Source: Ignavibacteria bacterium
GTDB taxonomy: Bacteria > Bacteroidota > Ignavibacteria > Tepidaquicellales > OLB5
Length of the DNA: 49,985 nt
Reading direction: 5' to 3'
Assembly (NCBI GenBank): GCA_014879675.1
Contig: JACSRQ010000153.1
Location: 1 to 49,985, forward strand
The notes under the pieces were generated by a model, which made no database searches, was not told the origin of the DNA, and was given only the letters and a program-made list of their open reading frames with translations. Positions within the stretch are counted from its first letter, which is position 1, and each line of letters starts with the position of its first letter. Below, piece by piece: positions 17,138-25,732 of the stretch. The position numbers and the translations under genes were made by a program.

Positions 17138-17758
17138 TTAATTGAAGCGCATAACTTCTGCAATATCACAAAACTCATGCATAACAAGCTCAGTACGCAT
17201 TAAGGCTTCATCCGTGCCAAGCAGGCCGGCTTCTGAATACTGAAGCACATTTCCGTTCAGTGATATCTTTCCTTCGAAGCCCAGCTTATGAACCTGGTCA
17301 AGCTTGAAGCGGGTATTAAAATCAAATATTTTTTTCAGCTTATCCGGGTTATTTGAGTGCAGAATGAACTTGTTATCAAACTCGTTATCTTCTACAAGTA
17401 CCGAGCCGTGAAGGAATTCTGCCGCGTTTTTCCTGTTCCTGCGTACTGCGGCAAATGTAAATCCCTCTGAATTCGCGCAATCAACGCTAAGCACTGTATG
17501 CGGCGTAATTTTTTTGCCGTCAACCGAATCTTTGATCACACTTTCAACTTTAATACTCCTGTTCCTGTAGATACCTTCTGCGTTTGGGTGATTTTTCATA
17601 CCAACTTTTTTTGAAAAGTCAGTATGCAGCTCATATTTTTCTTTCAGCTTATTAAAATTGCTTACAACTTTCTTATTGGAAGCCAGCATTATGAAATAAA
17701 GTACAACCCACGGCAGAACCAGAACAGGTATCAATACAAAAATGAATTTTGCTTCCAT
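17138..17758 (-). CDS. membrane-anchored hypothetical protein, 206 aa
   Basis: 206 residues. One N-terminal membrane segment (residues 5-27, IFVLIPVLVLPWVVLYFIML) is followed by a soluble domain of mixed alpha/beta type with alternating Lys-rich strands (RNRSIKVESVIKD, FILHSNNPDKLKKIFDFNTR, GKISLNGNVLQYSEAG). The topology suggests a protein tethered to the inner membrane. I do not recognise the family; the LYQYSEAGLLGTDEALMRTELV region near the C-terminus has the look of the membrane-attached 'DUF3137-like' proteins, but that is weak. Start ATG at 17758. Confidence 0.6.
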   Translation of the reverse strand: MEAKFIFVLIPVLVLPWVVLYFIMLASNKKVVSNFNKLKEKYELHTDFSKKVGMKNHPNAEGIYRNRSIKVESVIKDSVDGKKITPHTVLSVDCANSEGFTFAAVRRNRKNAAEFLHGSVLVEDNEFDNKFILHSNNPDKLKKIFDFNTRFKLDQVHKLGFEGKISLNGNVLQYSEAGLLGTDEALMRTELVMHEFCDIAEVMRFN

Positions 17759-17890
17759 CAGGCTAAATTTTGATTTTCAATCAATTTACACTACAATTAA
17801 AGAGAAATTTATCAAAAAATAAATACCTAATTAATGGCAAGTGTTAGCCGGAAACGTTAGAACCTGCCTGCCGGTCCGGATATGAGGAAT

Positions 17891-18847
17891 TTAACCCACA
17901 GCCGGATCTTTTTTCGGCTTAAAAATGGAGAGCAATACTGATGCTCCGAGGATTGATATTATCAGCAGTAATGAAAGCTCAGTAGAAATTATTTTTTCTG
18001 AAAAGTGGTGATTCAATATCATCTTTGTACCAACCAGCACAAGTATTGCAGCCAATCCATAGTGGAGGTAGTGGAAAAGTTTTACAAGCCCTGCAAGTGC
18101 GAAGTAAAGCGATCGCAGGCCAAGGATAGCAAATACATTTGAGCTGTAAACTATAAAGGGATCCTGTGTAACAGCCAGTATTGCGGGAATTGAATCAACC
18201 GCAAAGATGAGATCGGTAGTTTCGATAATTATCAGCACAACGAACATTGGCGTTGCTGCCTTCTTGGCGTTTTGAACTGTGAAGAATTTCCCGCCGTCAT
18301 ATTTTTCCGTAACCCTGAAAAATCTTTTGAAGAGCTTTAATACCGGGTTGTTTTCCGGATGCAGCTCTTTATCTTTCTGAGTAACAAGCTTTATGCCTGT
18401 ATATATCAAAAATGCGCCGAAAACATATATGACCCATGTGAACTGGTTGATAAGCGCGATGCCTGCAAAAATAAAAATAGCGCGCATTATTAATGCACCT
18501 ATTATTCCCCAGAACAGAATTTTATGCTGGTAGATGGCAGGTACTTTGAAGTAACCGAAAACCAGGACGAATACGAAAATATTATCTACGCTAAGCGATT
18601 TTTCTATCACATAACCTGTTAAAAATTGCAGGGCGGAATCTGCCGAAGTCAATCCGGGCGGGGGAGTATAATAATAATACAATCCCAGGTTGAAGCTGAG
18701 CGCCAGAGCTATCCATACACCGCTCCATATCAGAGCTTCCTTTATCTTTACTTCATGCGCTTTCCGGTTGAATACCCCCAGATCAAGTGCAAGCATCAGC
18801 AATACGAAAACATTGAACAACACCCAGTAGAGCGTTTTCTCATCCAT
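17891..18847 (-). CDS. TerC-family integral membrane protein (Alx-like)
   Basis: 318 residues with about eight membrane segments. Family marks: acidic motif ALDLGVF (about residues 20-26), LTGYVIEKSLSVDNIFVF (74-92) and the second acidic motif ETTDLIFAVDSIPAILAV (206-224). The two Asp-rich motifs within membrane helices are typical of TerC/Alx proteins, which are linked to manganese export and tellurite resistance. Length agrees with Alx-type members. Start ATG at 18847 with AAGGAAA upstream. No yybP-ykoY riboswitch is recognisable in the 170-bp upstream region. The gene appears single; it is not next to other tellurite genes. Confidence 0.9.
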   Translation of the reverse strand: MDEKTLYWVLFNVFVLLMLALDLGVFNRKAHEVKIKEALIWSGVWIALALSFNLGLYYYYTPPPGLTSADSALQFLTGYVIEKSLSVDNIFVFVLVFGYFKVPAIYQHKILFWGIIGALIMRAIFIFAGIALINQFTWVIYVFGAFLIYTGIKLVTQKDKELHPENNPVLKLFKRFFRVTEKYDGGKFFTVQNAKKAATPMFVVLIIIETTDLIFAVDSIPAILAVTQDPFIVYSSNVFAILGLRSLYFALAGLVKLFHYLHYGLAAILVLVGTKMILNHHFSEKIISTELSLLLIISILGASVLLSIFKPKKDPAVG

Positions 18848-19014
18848 TTGATTTCCTTAATTTCGAACTTAACAGGTTGATTAATAAGGTGTAACTTGAG
18901 ATTGTGTTGTAAAAGTTTCTCTTTAAACTATTGACTTTGATGTATTTTGATAAGTTACTATTAATACAGTATTTTAAGCAAAAAATAACAATAACTTACA
19001 GTTAAAATTGATTA

Positions 19015-20325
19015 TTACCCTTTTGCAGGTGATAAAGCCGATTTATAAGCGTTCAGTGTCCTCGTCCGGGCTTCTGAATGGTCAACAATTTTTTGGGGAT
19101 AGCCGAATCCATCAAGCCCGGGAATCCATTTTTTGATGTACTTGTGCTCAGGATCAAATTTTGCTGCCTGCAGCTCCGGATTGAATATCCTGAAATAAGG
19201 CGCCGCATCACAGCCTGTTCCCGCAGCCCATTGCCAGCCGCCGCAATTGGATGCCAGTTCGTAATCAAGCAGCTTTTCAGCAAAATATCTTTCACCCCAT
19301 CGCCAGTCAATTAACAGGTCCTTGGTTAAAAAGCTTGCGGTAATCATTCTAAGACGGTTATGCATAAAGCCGGTTGCATTAAGCTCTCTCATACCGGCAT
19401 CTACAATAGGATAACCTGTTTCGCCGCGGCACCACGCTTCGAACTCGGCCTCATTGTTGCGCCATTTAATATTATCATACTCCCTGCGGAAAGAACCCGT
19501 TGCCGAGTGAGGAAAGTGGTAAAGTATCATCATAAAGAATTCGCGCCATATCAGCTCACGCAGCCAGGTATCATTCAGCCGAGAAGCTTCTTTTACCAGC
19601 TTTCTTATACTCACCGTCCCAAACCGAAGGTGAACACTCAGGCGGCTTGTTCCGTTTACTGAAGGGATGTCACGGGTGTTATCATAATTCTTTATGATGT
19701 TTACCGGAAGCTCCTTTGATGGAAATTCAATACCCGCTGGTTTGAATCCAATTCTTTCTAATGACGGAAGTTCCTCTGTTTTTCTTTTTACGAAGTTGTC
19801 TGATAGCTTTTCCGAATTAAAAGCCTTTACATTCATTTCACTTAATTGTGCGCGCCAAACCTTACTGTATGGAGTATAAATAGTATAAGGCTTGCCATCG
19901 TGCTTCAGCACCTCATCCTTTTCAAAAATAACATGATCTTTGTAAGAATTGAAACTAATTTGTTTTTCCGCGAGTAATGCTTTAACTGCTGAATCTCTAT
20001 CAATGGCATAAGGTTCATAATCACTGTTCGTAAAAACTTCGCCGATGTCGTATTCAGCGATCAGCTGTTTCCATACTTCAATAGGAGTGCCATGTTTAAC
20101 AAGCAGGTTCGAGCCGAATTGGTTTAGCTTATTGTTGAGTTCAGTTATTGCGTTATGAATGAACTCTATACGCGCATCTTTGCGATTTTCAAGCTTATCC
20201 AGAATTTCTGTATCAAAAATGAAAATGGGCAGCACCGGATTTGATGAGCATAGCGAATGGTAAAGACCCGCGTTATCACCAAGCCTTAAGTCGCGGCGAA
20301 ACCAGAATATATTTATTTTAGCCAA
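19015..20325 (-). CDS. phrB: deoxyribodipyrimidine photolyase
   Basis: 436 residues. Light-driven repair of cyclobutane pyrimidine dimers using FAD. The N-terminal alpha/beta antenna domain begins INIFWFRRDLRLGDNAGL; the C-terminal FAD domain has TGYPIVDAGMRELNATGFMH, RWGERYFAEKLLDYELASNC and GGWQWAAGTGCDAAPYFRIFNP, which are classic class I signatures. The start is TTG at 20325, giving MAKINIFWFRRDLRL in exactly the family position. The gene overlaps the stop of the upstream DinB-like gene by 8 bases, so the two are probably translated together. Cryptochrome function is possible but the bacterial CPD class is more likely. Confidence 0.96.
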   Translation of the reverse strand: MAKINIFWFRRDLRLGDNAGLYHSLCSSNPVLPIFIFDTEILDKLENRKDARIEFIHNAITELNNKLNQFGSNLLVKHGTPIEVWKQLIAEYDIGEVFTNSDYEPYAIDRDSAVKALLAEKQISFNSYKDHVIFEKDEVLKHDGKPYTIYTPYSKVWRAQLSEMNVKAFNSEKLSDNFVKRKTEELPSLERIGFKPAGIEFPSKELPVNIIKNYDNTRDIPSVNGTSRLSVHLRFGTVSIRKLVKEASRLNDTWLRELIWREFFMMILYHFPHSATGSFRREYDNIKWRNNEAEFEAWCRGETGYPIVDAGMRELNATGFMHNRLRMITASFLTKDLLIDWRWGERYFAEKLLDYELASNCGGWQWAAGTGCDAAPYFRIFNPELQAAKFDPEHKYIKKWIPGLDGFGYPQKIVDHSEARTRTLNAYKSALSPAKG

Positions 20326-20821
20326 ATTTCCTGATGTAGGTTATATAATCCGTTGAAGGCAGCTTTTCCATTCCGCAGAACCTAAGCATTGTAACAAGCT
20401 GCCCGCGGTGAAACGTTGAATGATTGAAACAGTGCTGAAGAATATCATAAGTATTCATTTCGAACTCTTTACCATCCATTGAAAGGTAGCGGCATTTTGA
20501 TCCGGCCGTACTTTCACTTATGCTAACGGTAAGTTTTGCCACTTCATTTGATGCTTCAAGAAGCAGCTTAACCGCATCCGTTCCTGTACACTTAACTCCG
20601 CGTGAGGGCCACTCGGTCAGTGATACACCGTTAAGCCGATTATACCAAATGGTTTCCGCATCATACATGTGCATCACAGTTTCTTTAATTGTTCGGAAGC
20701 TGCTTTTTTGCTCGGTTATGAACAAGTCCTCGGGCAGCGAGTTCAATACTTCTGCAAGCGCTGTATTTGCCCAAAGGTTATACTTTCCGTATTTTTCTGT
20801 AAGCTCTTTTATACTGCTCAC
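20318..20821 (-). CDS. DinB-family metal-binding protein
   Basis: 167 residues, four-helix bundle of the DinB/YfiT type. Three candidate metal ligands are seen: His51 (in VMHMYDAE), His134 and His138 (in CFNHSTFHRGQ), the usual triad. WFNRL/YNRLNGVS after helix 2 and the C-terminal TDYITYIRKFG also fit the family. Members act as thiol-dependent transferases or as poorly defined stress proteins; this one is likely linked to DNA damage or stress because it overlaps phrB, though that is inference. Start codon is GTG at 20821, in a 4-base overlap with the preceding gene. Confidence 0.9.
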   Translation of the reverse strand: MSSIKELTEKYGKYNLWANTALAEVLNSLPEDLFITEQKSSFRTIKETVMHMYDAETIWYNRLNGVSLTEWPSRGVKCTGTDAVKLLLEASNEVAKLTVSISESTAGSKCRYLSMDGKEFEMNTYDILQHCFNHSTFHRGQLVTMLRFCGMEKLPSTDYITYIRKFG

Positions 20822-21498
20822 TTCTTCTTTGATTTTATGAAGTTAATTCCAAGCTTCAGGCCAAGGTAATAATCCCTCACCTCGAGTCCGGCGGAGTTAT
20901 ATGATGAATTTACAGGCGGTGCGAACACAAATTCGGCAAATGTCTGGTATGGAAACAACCTTTCGAATTGTAACCCTATGCCGATATTCACGCTGTAATT
21001 TATTTTTTTATAGTTTTCAAGCAGGTCGTTTTCCGAAAAAAACATCTCCTGCCCAACATCTTCTGAATAAGAAACTTTGTAACCAAGGTAGAAATCACTT
21101 TTTAAGCCTGCAAGCAGGTAAGGTGTAATTGACCTGCCTTTATACAAAAACTTGCCCGTAACCCCTGCTGAAATGTAATTTGTGCGGTTGCGGACATCAT
21201 ACCTGCCTATTTCAGTACCAAATTCATCAGTTCTTATCACTTCGAATGTATAGCCGCGTTGCTCGTAACCGCCATCAATTACGAGGTTGATATTATCAGC
21301 AAGCTTAAGCTCACCAAACGCAGCAGCGTTGAAACCAAGCAGGTTCTTTGTTTCAAGATCGAAATCCGAAGTCTTATAATTGAACTTTGTATTTGCAAGC
21401 AGGGGACCGCCTTTGATTCCAAATCCGGTAAATACCTGTGAATGAATTAACGAAGCCGAAAACAGTAAAACCAATAAAGCCGCAAGTGTGTTTTTCAT
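20818..21498 (-). CDS. outer-membrane beta-barrel protein (PorT-like)
   Basis: 226 residues. Signal peptide MKNTLAALLVLLFSASLIHSQ, then an all-beta sequence with alternating aromatic residues and Gly-rich turns: GFGIKGGPLLANTKF, DNINLVIDGGYEQRGYTFEV, RTNYISAGVTGKFLYKGR, VNIGIGLQFERLFPYQTFAE, YYLGLKLGINFIKSKKK. This fits the small outer-membrane barrel family often called PorT-like in Bacteroidota. The stop overlaps the DinB-like gene by 4 bases, so the three genes (barrel, DinB, photolyase) form one translational unit. No specific function can be given. Confidence 0.8.
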   Translation of the reverse strand: MKNTLAALLVLLFSASLIHSQVFTGFGIKGGPLLANTKFNYKTSDFDLETKNLLGFNAAAFGELKLADNINLVIDGGYEQRGYTFEVIRTDEFGTEIGRYDVRNRTNYISAGVTGKFLYKGRSITPYLLAGLKSDFYLGYKVSYSEDVGQEMFFSENDLLENYKKINYSVNIGIGLQFERLFPYQTFAEFVFAPPVNSSYNSAGLEVRDYYLGLKLGINFIKSKKK

Positions 21499-21525
21499 TG
21501 TATTTGTAATAGTTTAAGGAAAAAA

Positions 21526-22173
21526 TTATTTTACTTTTCTAAGCCTTACGCTGCCGGGCAGGTATTCACAAATAATATCCGGGTCGGCTTTAATGTCCTT
21601 TGATGTACTCATTATATCCGTTGCTTCGTACAGGCAGCCGCTGAGCCATATCGGCTCATTTTCGGAAATTGTGAAATCAGAGATCTTCTCCGTTAAATAA
21701 GTTACATTGATATATACTTCCATTTTACCGGAATCAGATTTCCGGATCTCTGCTAAGTGCCAGTCAAGCGAATCTATCTTATAACTTCGGCCCTCATCCA
21801 TTATCATCTCATCCGCGCATTGCTGTATGGGCTGCACAAGTGGATTTGTTGATAGTATCACATTGCCTTTACTGCTTTTGAGTCCCGATTTAGTTATAGA
21901 ATTCACATAATATGTGCAGCCGGGTTCGCTGGATATTGTGATTACATCGCCTGCCATGTAACCGCCTGTTATGGCTTTTGATCGCGGGGTTTCAAGTATT
22001 GAAATATCCGCGCGTATTATTCCATCTGCGAACCAGATACCGTCAACAATTACAGTACTTCCGCATATTATAGTTTCGCCTGATTCGGGAATACTGTAAC
22101 TTTCCTGGCAGTAAACACTGCCGCCAAGGAAAATTAATACTAACAGAATGGCCTGACCCAAAATTCTCTTCAT
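21526..22173 (-). CDS. secreted Cys-containing hypothetical protein
   Basis: 215 residues. Signal peptide MKRILGQAILLVLIFLGGSVYC with probable cleavage before Gln23. Mature part beta-rich, with five or six Cys (22, 37, 86, 119, 180, 202) that could form disulfides in the periplasm. The opening stretch PESGETIICGSTVIVDGIWF and EPGCTYYVNSI recall the low-complexity beta-sheets of secreted filamentous proteins, but no family is recognised. Start ATG at 22173; 28 bases separate it from the next gene downstream and 69 from the barrel gene upstream, so it may share a transcript with both. Confidence 0.6.
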   Translation of the reverse strand: MKRILGQAILLVLIFLGGSVYCQESYSIPESGETIICGSTVIVDGIWFADGIIRADISILETPRSKAITGGYMAGDVITISSEPGCTYYVNSITKSGLKSSKGNVILSTNPLVQPIQQCADEMIMDEGRSYKIDSLDWHLAEIRKSDSGKMEVYINVTYLTEKISDFTISENEPIWLSGCLYEATDIMSTSKDIKADPDIICEYLPGSVRLRKVK

Positions 22174-22241
22174 ATATTTTGAATTTAGCTCAATTATTTA
22201 ATTTATTACACGATATTAAACAATCGTGATGTAATTTGATA

Positions 22242-23309
22242 TTACAAATTAAATCTCAATCCGCCGGTTATAGAACTGAAAGCAGGAAAAAGCGGTTTAT
22301 CGGTAAAATAGTAATTAAGATTGCCTTTCAGGTACATAGCTAAAGCGGTTGTCATTCTTCCCGTGAATCCTGTGCCTATATTTATTCCCGGCTGTAATGG
22401 ATCAGAATCTCTGAATTCGTTTTTCTCTGCAAAGTACACTCCGCCTCCGAACTCAACAAAAGAACTTAGTACACTCCTGTTAATATAAAATCTTGGGCCA
22501 ACCGTTATGCCAAACAGATTTTTGCTTTTAGTGTATTCATCCGTGCTTAGGCGGACCAGCGATCCATTCAGGTATATCTCGTCCATAGGTGAAATTAAAA
22601 AGATGCCTTCAAGAATGTATAAGCCAGAGCCTGAGTAGTGGTAACCTGTTCCATCTGCTGGATTGATGTAACCACCGCCGGCTGATACAGCAAATTTTGA
22701 ATTGGATTTGTCTTTAAATGCAGGGTCTGTACTGTTATTAAAACACAGGCCGAACTGGGTGCTGAAATATGATATACCCTCTTCAGAAGGGATAGTTGTA
22801 TTATATCCAAGCCTGATCAGCAGTGAGTTGCTTTCTGTAACCGGCAGCTTGACTCCCGCAGCAACTGAACCTAGAAATGCAGCACGGGTATCTGACGTGT
22901 GGTAATAGAACCCCTCACCGTACCAATCGTAGTATTCTCTTTGAGTGTTGTTAAGCTGGGCTCCAATCGCAGCTTCAACAAAGAAAGATCCATTTTTCAG
23001 CGGGTATAGTCTTGGGCCAATACTGAACTCAAGCAGACTGCTTCTTATGAATGTTTTTTCGGGGAGCTTTGTGGCAGCAAATGAGAAAACAAACTCATGG
23101 GTTTGTGTTTCCTTATAAGCCGTTTCAAGTGAGACCTTGTGTCCGGCCTTGCCAAGTGTGTTCAGGCCAATGCCTGCATTGTATGAAATGCTCCAGTCAC
23201 CGGTAAGCCCGGTTACTTGGGGGGGAGTTGAATATTGTGAGTAATTTGTAAAGGCTGTAACGAGCAGGATAAAACAAAAAAAGCGGCTCAATAAGATACG
23301 GGTCAACAT
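22242..23309 (-). CDS. outer-membrane beta-barrel hypothetical protein
   Basis: 355 residues. Signal peptide MLTRILLSRFFCFILLVTAFTNYSQ. The mature protein is a long run of amphipathic strands (SISYNAGIGLNTLGKAGHKV, LLIRLGYNTTIPSEEGISYF, NLFGITVGPRFYIN, ALAMYLKGNLNYYFTDKPL) with Gly/Asn turns, and it ends in a strand FSSITGGLRFNL with the C-terminal hydrophobic residue typical of outer-membrane barrels. The last strand pattern and length suggest about 14-16 strands. No transport substrate can be inferred. Start ATG at 23309; the upstream spacer holds the palindrome cluster at 23477-23804. Confidence 0.7.
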   Translation of the reverse strand: MLTRILLSRFFCFILLVTAFTNYSQYSTPPQVTGLTGDWSISYNAGIGLNTLGKAGHKVSLETAYKETQTHEFVFSFAATKLPEKTFIRSSLLEFSIGPRLYPLKNGSFFVEAAIGAQLNNTQREYYDWYGEGFYYHTSDTRAAFLGSVAAGVKLPVTESNSLLIRLGYNTTIPSEEGISYFSTQFGLCFNNSTDPAFKDKSNSKFAVSAGGGYINPADGTGYHYSGSGLYILEGIFLISPMDEIYLNGSLVRLSTDEYTKSKNLFGITVGPRFYINRSVLSSFVEFGGGVYFAEKNEFRDSDPLQPGINIGTGFTGRMTTALAMYLKGNLNYYFTDKPLFPAFSSITGGLRFNL

Positions 23310-23476
23310 ATAGGCTCCTTTTTGATTTTTCGTTAGAAACTAAAAAGAGTATCTGTTAACCCGAAATTACCTCCGCTTAAAACAAAACTTGTTGTTGGAA
23401 TTATTTAATAACCAAAATTAGCAAGAAAAAGATAAAAAACAAATGAAAATACAATAATATACTAGATAAAGATAAA

Positions 23477-23552
23477 TCTGTAGAGACGATGCGGTGCATC
23501 GTCTCCTGACCTGGGATGTGCATAATTTTTTCTTATCCTCGTTCCCAAGCTC
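23477..23552 (+). repeat. palindromic repeat, copy 1 (GAGACGATGC hairpin and tail)
   Basis: Contains a perfect 10-bp hairpin GAGACGATGC-GGT-GCATCGTCTC (23483-23505), then a tail common to copy 2 at 23668-23762, from CTGACCTGGGAT through CGTTCCCAAGCTC. Not inside any gene. Confidence 0.8.
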
Positions 23553-23629
23553 CGCTTCGGATTGTGGGACTCAGAATGGCAACCTGAGTGATCTGGCTGT
23601 AGGCGGCATGGCTCGCCTGCCGCAGAATA

Positions 23630-23649
23630 CCGTCAGGCAAGCCTGACGG
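23630..23649. repeat. short GTCAGGC palindrome
   Basis: Perfect 9-bp stem CCGTCAGGC-AA-GCCTGACGG (23630-23649), preceded by another short stem GCGGCA...TGCCGC. Part of the intergenic palindrome cluster. Confidence 0.7.
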
Positions 23650-23667
23650 CTACAAAGAACAATATTG

Positions 23668-23762
23668 TCTGTAGAGACGATGCGGCTCGACTGACCAGCG
23701 CAGTTGCATTGTCTCCTGACCTGGGATATGCATAATTTTTTCTTATCCTCGTTCCCAAGCTC
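23668..23762 (+). repeat. palindromic repeat, copy 2 (with internal insertion)
   Basis: Same start and tail as copy 1 but with about 19 extra bases after GATGCGG (TCGACTGACCAGCGCAGT), which breaks the hairpin. Only the flanks match copy 1. Confidence 0.75.
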
Positions 23763-23778
23763 ATGCACACCATATTCT

Positions 23779-23804
23779 CGTTCCCAAGCTCCAGCTTGGG
23801 AACG
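23779..23804. repeat. perfect 26-bp GTTCCCAAGCT palindrome
   Basis: Stem CGTTCCCAAGCT / AGCTTGGGAACG with a 2-base loop (23779-23804). The left half also forms the end of copies 1 and 2, so three half-sites lie within 330 bp. Confidence 0.85.
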
Positions 23805-23888
23805 CATGTTTCATTCGAAGCTCTACTTCGGAATATGATTGATCATTTGGAGGGTCACAGAAAAAATACATTAGATCATGGAAACAAA

Positions 23889-23922
23889 AAAGCCCGCAGC
23901 TTTTTCTTCAGCAGCGGGCTTT
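23889..23922 (-). terminator. terminator of the subtilase gene
   Basis: Stem AAAGCCCGC / GCGGGCTTT (23889-23897 and 23914-23922), followed on the minus strand by a T-rich stretch (complement of the A-run at 23885-23888); 18 bases after the stop of the subtilase at 23941. A T-run also follows on the plus strand. Confidence 0.8.
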
Positions 23923-23940
23923 TGAAAAACAAAAAATATC

Positions 23941-25599
23941 TTATTTTATCAGCGACATTTTTCTAACTTCACTAAATCCGCCTGTTACGAATTTATAAAA
24001 ATAAATCCCGCTCGGGAGTCCCGAAGCGTTGAAAACTTTCTGATATGAACCCGCTTTTATATCACCTTCAATTAGCGTAGCAACTTCCTGCCCGAGTGAG
24101 TTAAATACCTTCAGCGATGCGTAACCGCTCTCCGGCATATCGATCGAGATCACGGTTGAAGGATTGAACGGATTCGGATAGTTCTGGTAAAGCCTGAACA
24201 CTGCCGGTACACCGTTATTTTCGGGATTAACTGCGGTGATGTTCTGCATCAGCACTGCGCTGTTGTATAGATTCAGTCTGCCGCCTGATACGGTGATATT
24301 TTGAAGCGAAGGTTTTGGATCAACGCCAAGCATGATTTTCTGCTTCACCTGCAGCGCATATGCGCCCGGATTGAGCTTATATGCCTGTATCCACGCAAGC
24401 GGAGCAACTGAGTACATAAAACCAACTGCACCTGCTACATGCGGTGTTGCCATCGAAGTACCTGTCAAATTGCCATAATTGCTTGCTGTTGTTGTAGAGT
24501 AAACGCTTGTGCCGGGTGCGCCGAGATCAATCGTTGTAAGTCCATACGCTGCACCTGAATTTTTAGCATCTGTATTTGTAGTGTTGGTAACAGTTATCAG
24601 CCAATTGCTGGGGCAGCTTGTTGGAATATCGCCTGTCACATCAATATTTATATTCAGGTTTGCAGTAGCTCCTGCGCTTAAAATACCTGCATTGCCAAGC
24701 GAATCATAAAATGCGCACCATAACGGGTAGTTAGCCGGCTGACCGTAATCAACCCCAAAAGATGAGCTGGTTACCACAACAAATGCGCCTTTTGAGCCGT
24801 TGGTCTGGTTGTAAACACGCCTCTGCTTCAGGCAATATCCATATGCTCTCAAAGCAACTGCTTCAGAGCTGGTTGAACCCTGCACACCCATTATCTGCAC
24901 GTTCCAGTTAACGCCGCTTATTCCGAGCGAGTTGTTTCCTCTTGCGCCTGCAATACCCGAACAATGTGAGCCGTGTGTATCGGTTCCGATAGTACCGTTA
25001 TTGCTTACTGCATTCCACCCGTTTACATCATCTATATAACCATTGTTGTCATCATCAATTCCGTTTGAAGGAATTTCGTACCAGTTCTTCCAGAACCTAA
25101 GATCTGTGTGATTGAAATAAAATCCGCCGTCAACAATTGCGACAACAATTGTATCTCCTGCTGCGGTGAGCCCGCTTGTTGAGAGTCCCCAAGCTTCCGG
25201 CGCGTCGATATCCGCATCAACTGTGCCGCCTGATTGACCGGTATTATTGAGCGCCCATTGCTGTCCGAAGCTTGCATCATTAGGCATAACCGGTGAACGC
25301 TGAGTCATATAATGATTGAACTGTGCGATCGCAACAGAATTATTACTGCGAACTGCATTTAGCACCTGCTCTTCATCAGCGCGTGCATTATCAAATTCAT
25401 AAAGCCAGATATTCATGTATTGAACAATTGGCTCTTTGACCCTAAGGTTAACGAAGCTTAAAGAATTTGTAAGCCGCGAAGTTGGCTCGCCATGCTTAAG
25501 CATAACAATTATTTCACCGGGCACATGGTCATCACCGGCTGAGTATGCTGATTGGCCAAAATAAAAGCTAAACACCAGAAGTAGTAATAATTTTTTCAT
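23941..25599 (-). CDS. secreted S8 (subtilisin-type) protease with type IX sorting domain
   Basis: 552 residues from the ATG at 25599; a TTG at 25659 in frame would add 20 residues before the signal peptide, which is unlikely. Signal peptide MKKLLLLLVFSFYFGQSAYS. Residues 25-105 resemble an I9-type prodomain. The peptidase domain carries the triad: Asp157 (AIVDGGF), His209 (THGSHCSG) and Ser382 (GTSMATPHVAG). A sorting domain ends the protein (NYPNPFNPSTVISIDMP ... GGFSEVRKMSLIK). So it is an active surface or secreted protease of the type IX cargo class. Terminator at 23889-23922. Confidence 0.95.
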   Translation of the reverse strand: MKKLLLLLVFSFYFGQSAYSAGDDHVPGEIIVMLKHGEPTSRLTNSLSFVNLRVKEPIVQYMNIWLYEFDNARADEEQVLNAVRSNNSVAIAQFNHYMTQRSPVMPNDASFGQQWALNNTGQSGGTVDADIDAPEAWGLSTSGLTAAGDTIVVAIVDGGFYFNHTDLRFWKNWYEIPSNGIDDDNNGYIDDVNGWNAVSNNGTIGTDTHGSHCSGIAGARGNNSLGISGVNWNVQIMGVQGSTSSEAVALRAYGYCLKQRRVYNQTNGSKGAFVVVTSSSFGVDYGQPANYPLWCAFYDSLGNAGILSAGATANLNINIDVTGDIPTSCPSNWLITVTNTTNTDAKNSGAAYGLTTIDLGAPGTSVYSTTTASNYGNLTGTSMATPHVAGAVGFMYSVAPLAWIQAYKLNPGAYALQVKQKIMLGVDPKPSLQNITVSGGRLNLYNSAVLMQNITAVNPENNGVPAVFRLYQNYPNPFNPSTVISIDMPESGYASLKVFNSLGQEVATLIEGDIKAGSYQKVFNASGLPSGIYFYKFVTGGFSEVRKMSLIK

Positions 25600-25732
25600 T
25601 GATGGAATTATATGATAGATAAATTTGATAAATATAGTTATGCGTGAAGGTAAATTCAACGTAAATGGCGATTTATGTTGAGAAACGCGCGAATTTCTGA
25701 AAAATTTGACAGTTTTTTGCAGTTTTTGAGAT

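Noticed and set aside
18848-19014. yybP-ykoY manganese riboswitch in front of the TerC gene
   Set aside because: Looked for because Alx/TerC genes often have one; the spacer is AT-rich and shows no matching paired structure or conserved loop.
23477-23804. Possible insertion sequence or attachment site
   Set aside because: No transposase or integrase, no paired terminal repeats around a gene, and no tRNA. The palindromes are better read as separate repeat families.
23571-23966. Small open frames on both strands in the palindrome cluster (78 and 67 residues)
   Set aside because: They are made of repeat palindromes read through, have no recognisable protein features and overlap the terminator region.
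25600-25659. TTG start 20 codons earlier for the subtilase
   Set aside because: It would place a hydrophobic extra segment before a complete signal peptide starting at the ATG at 25599.
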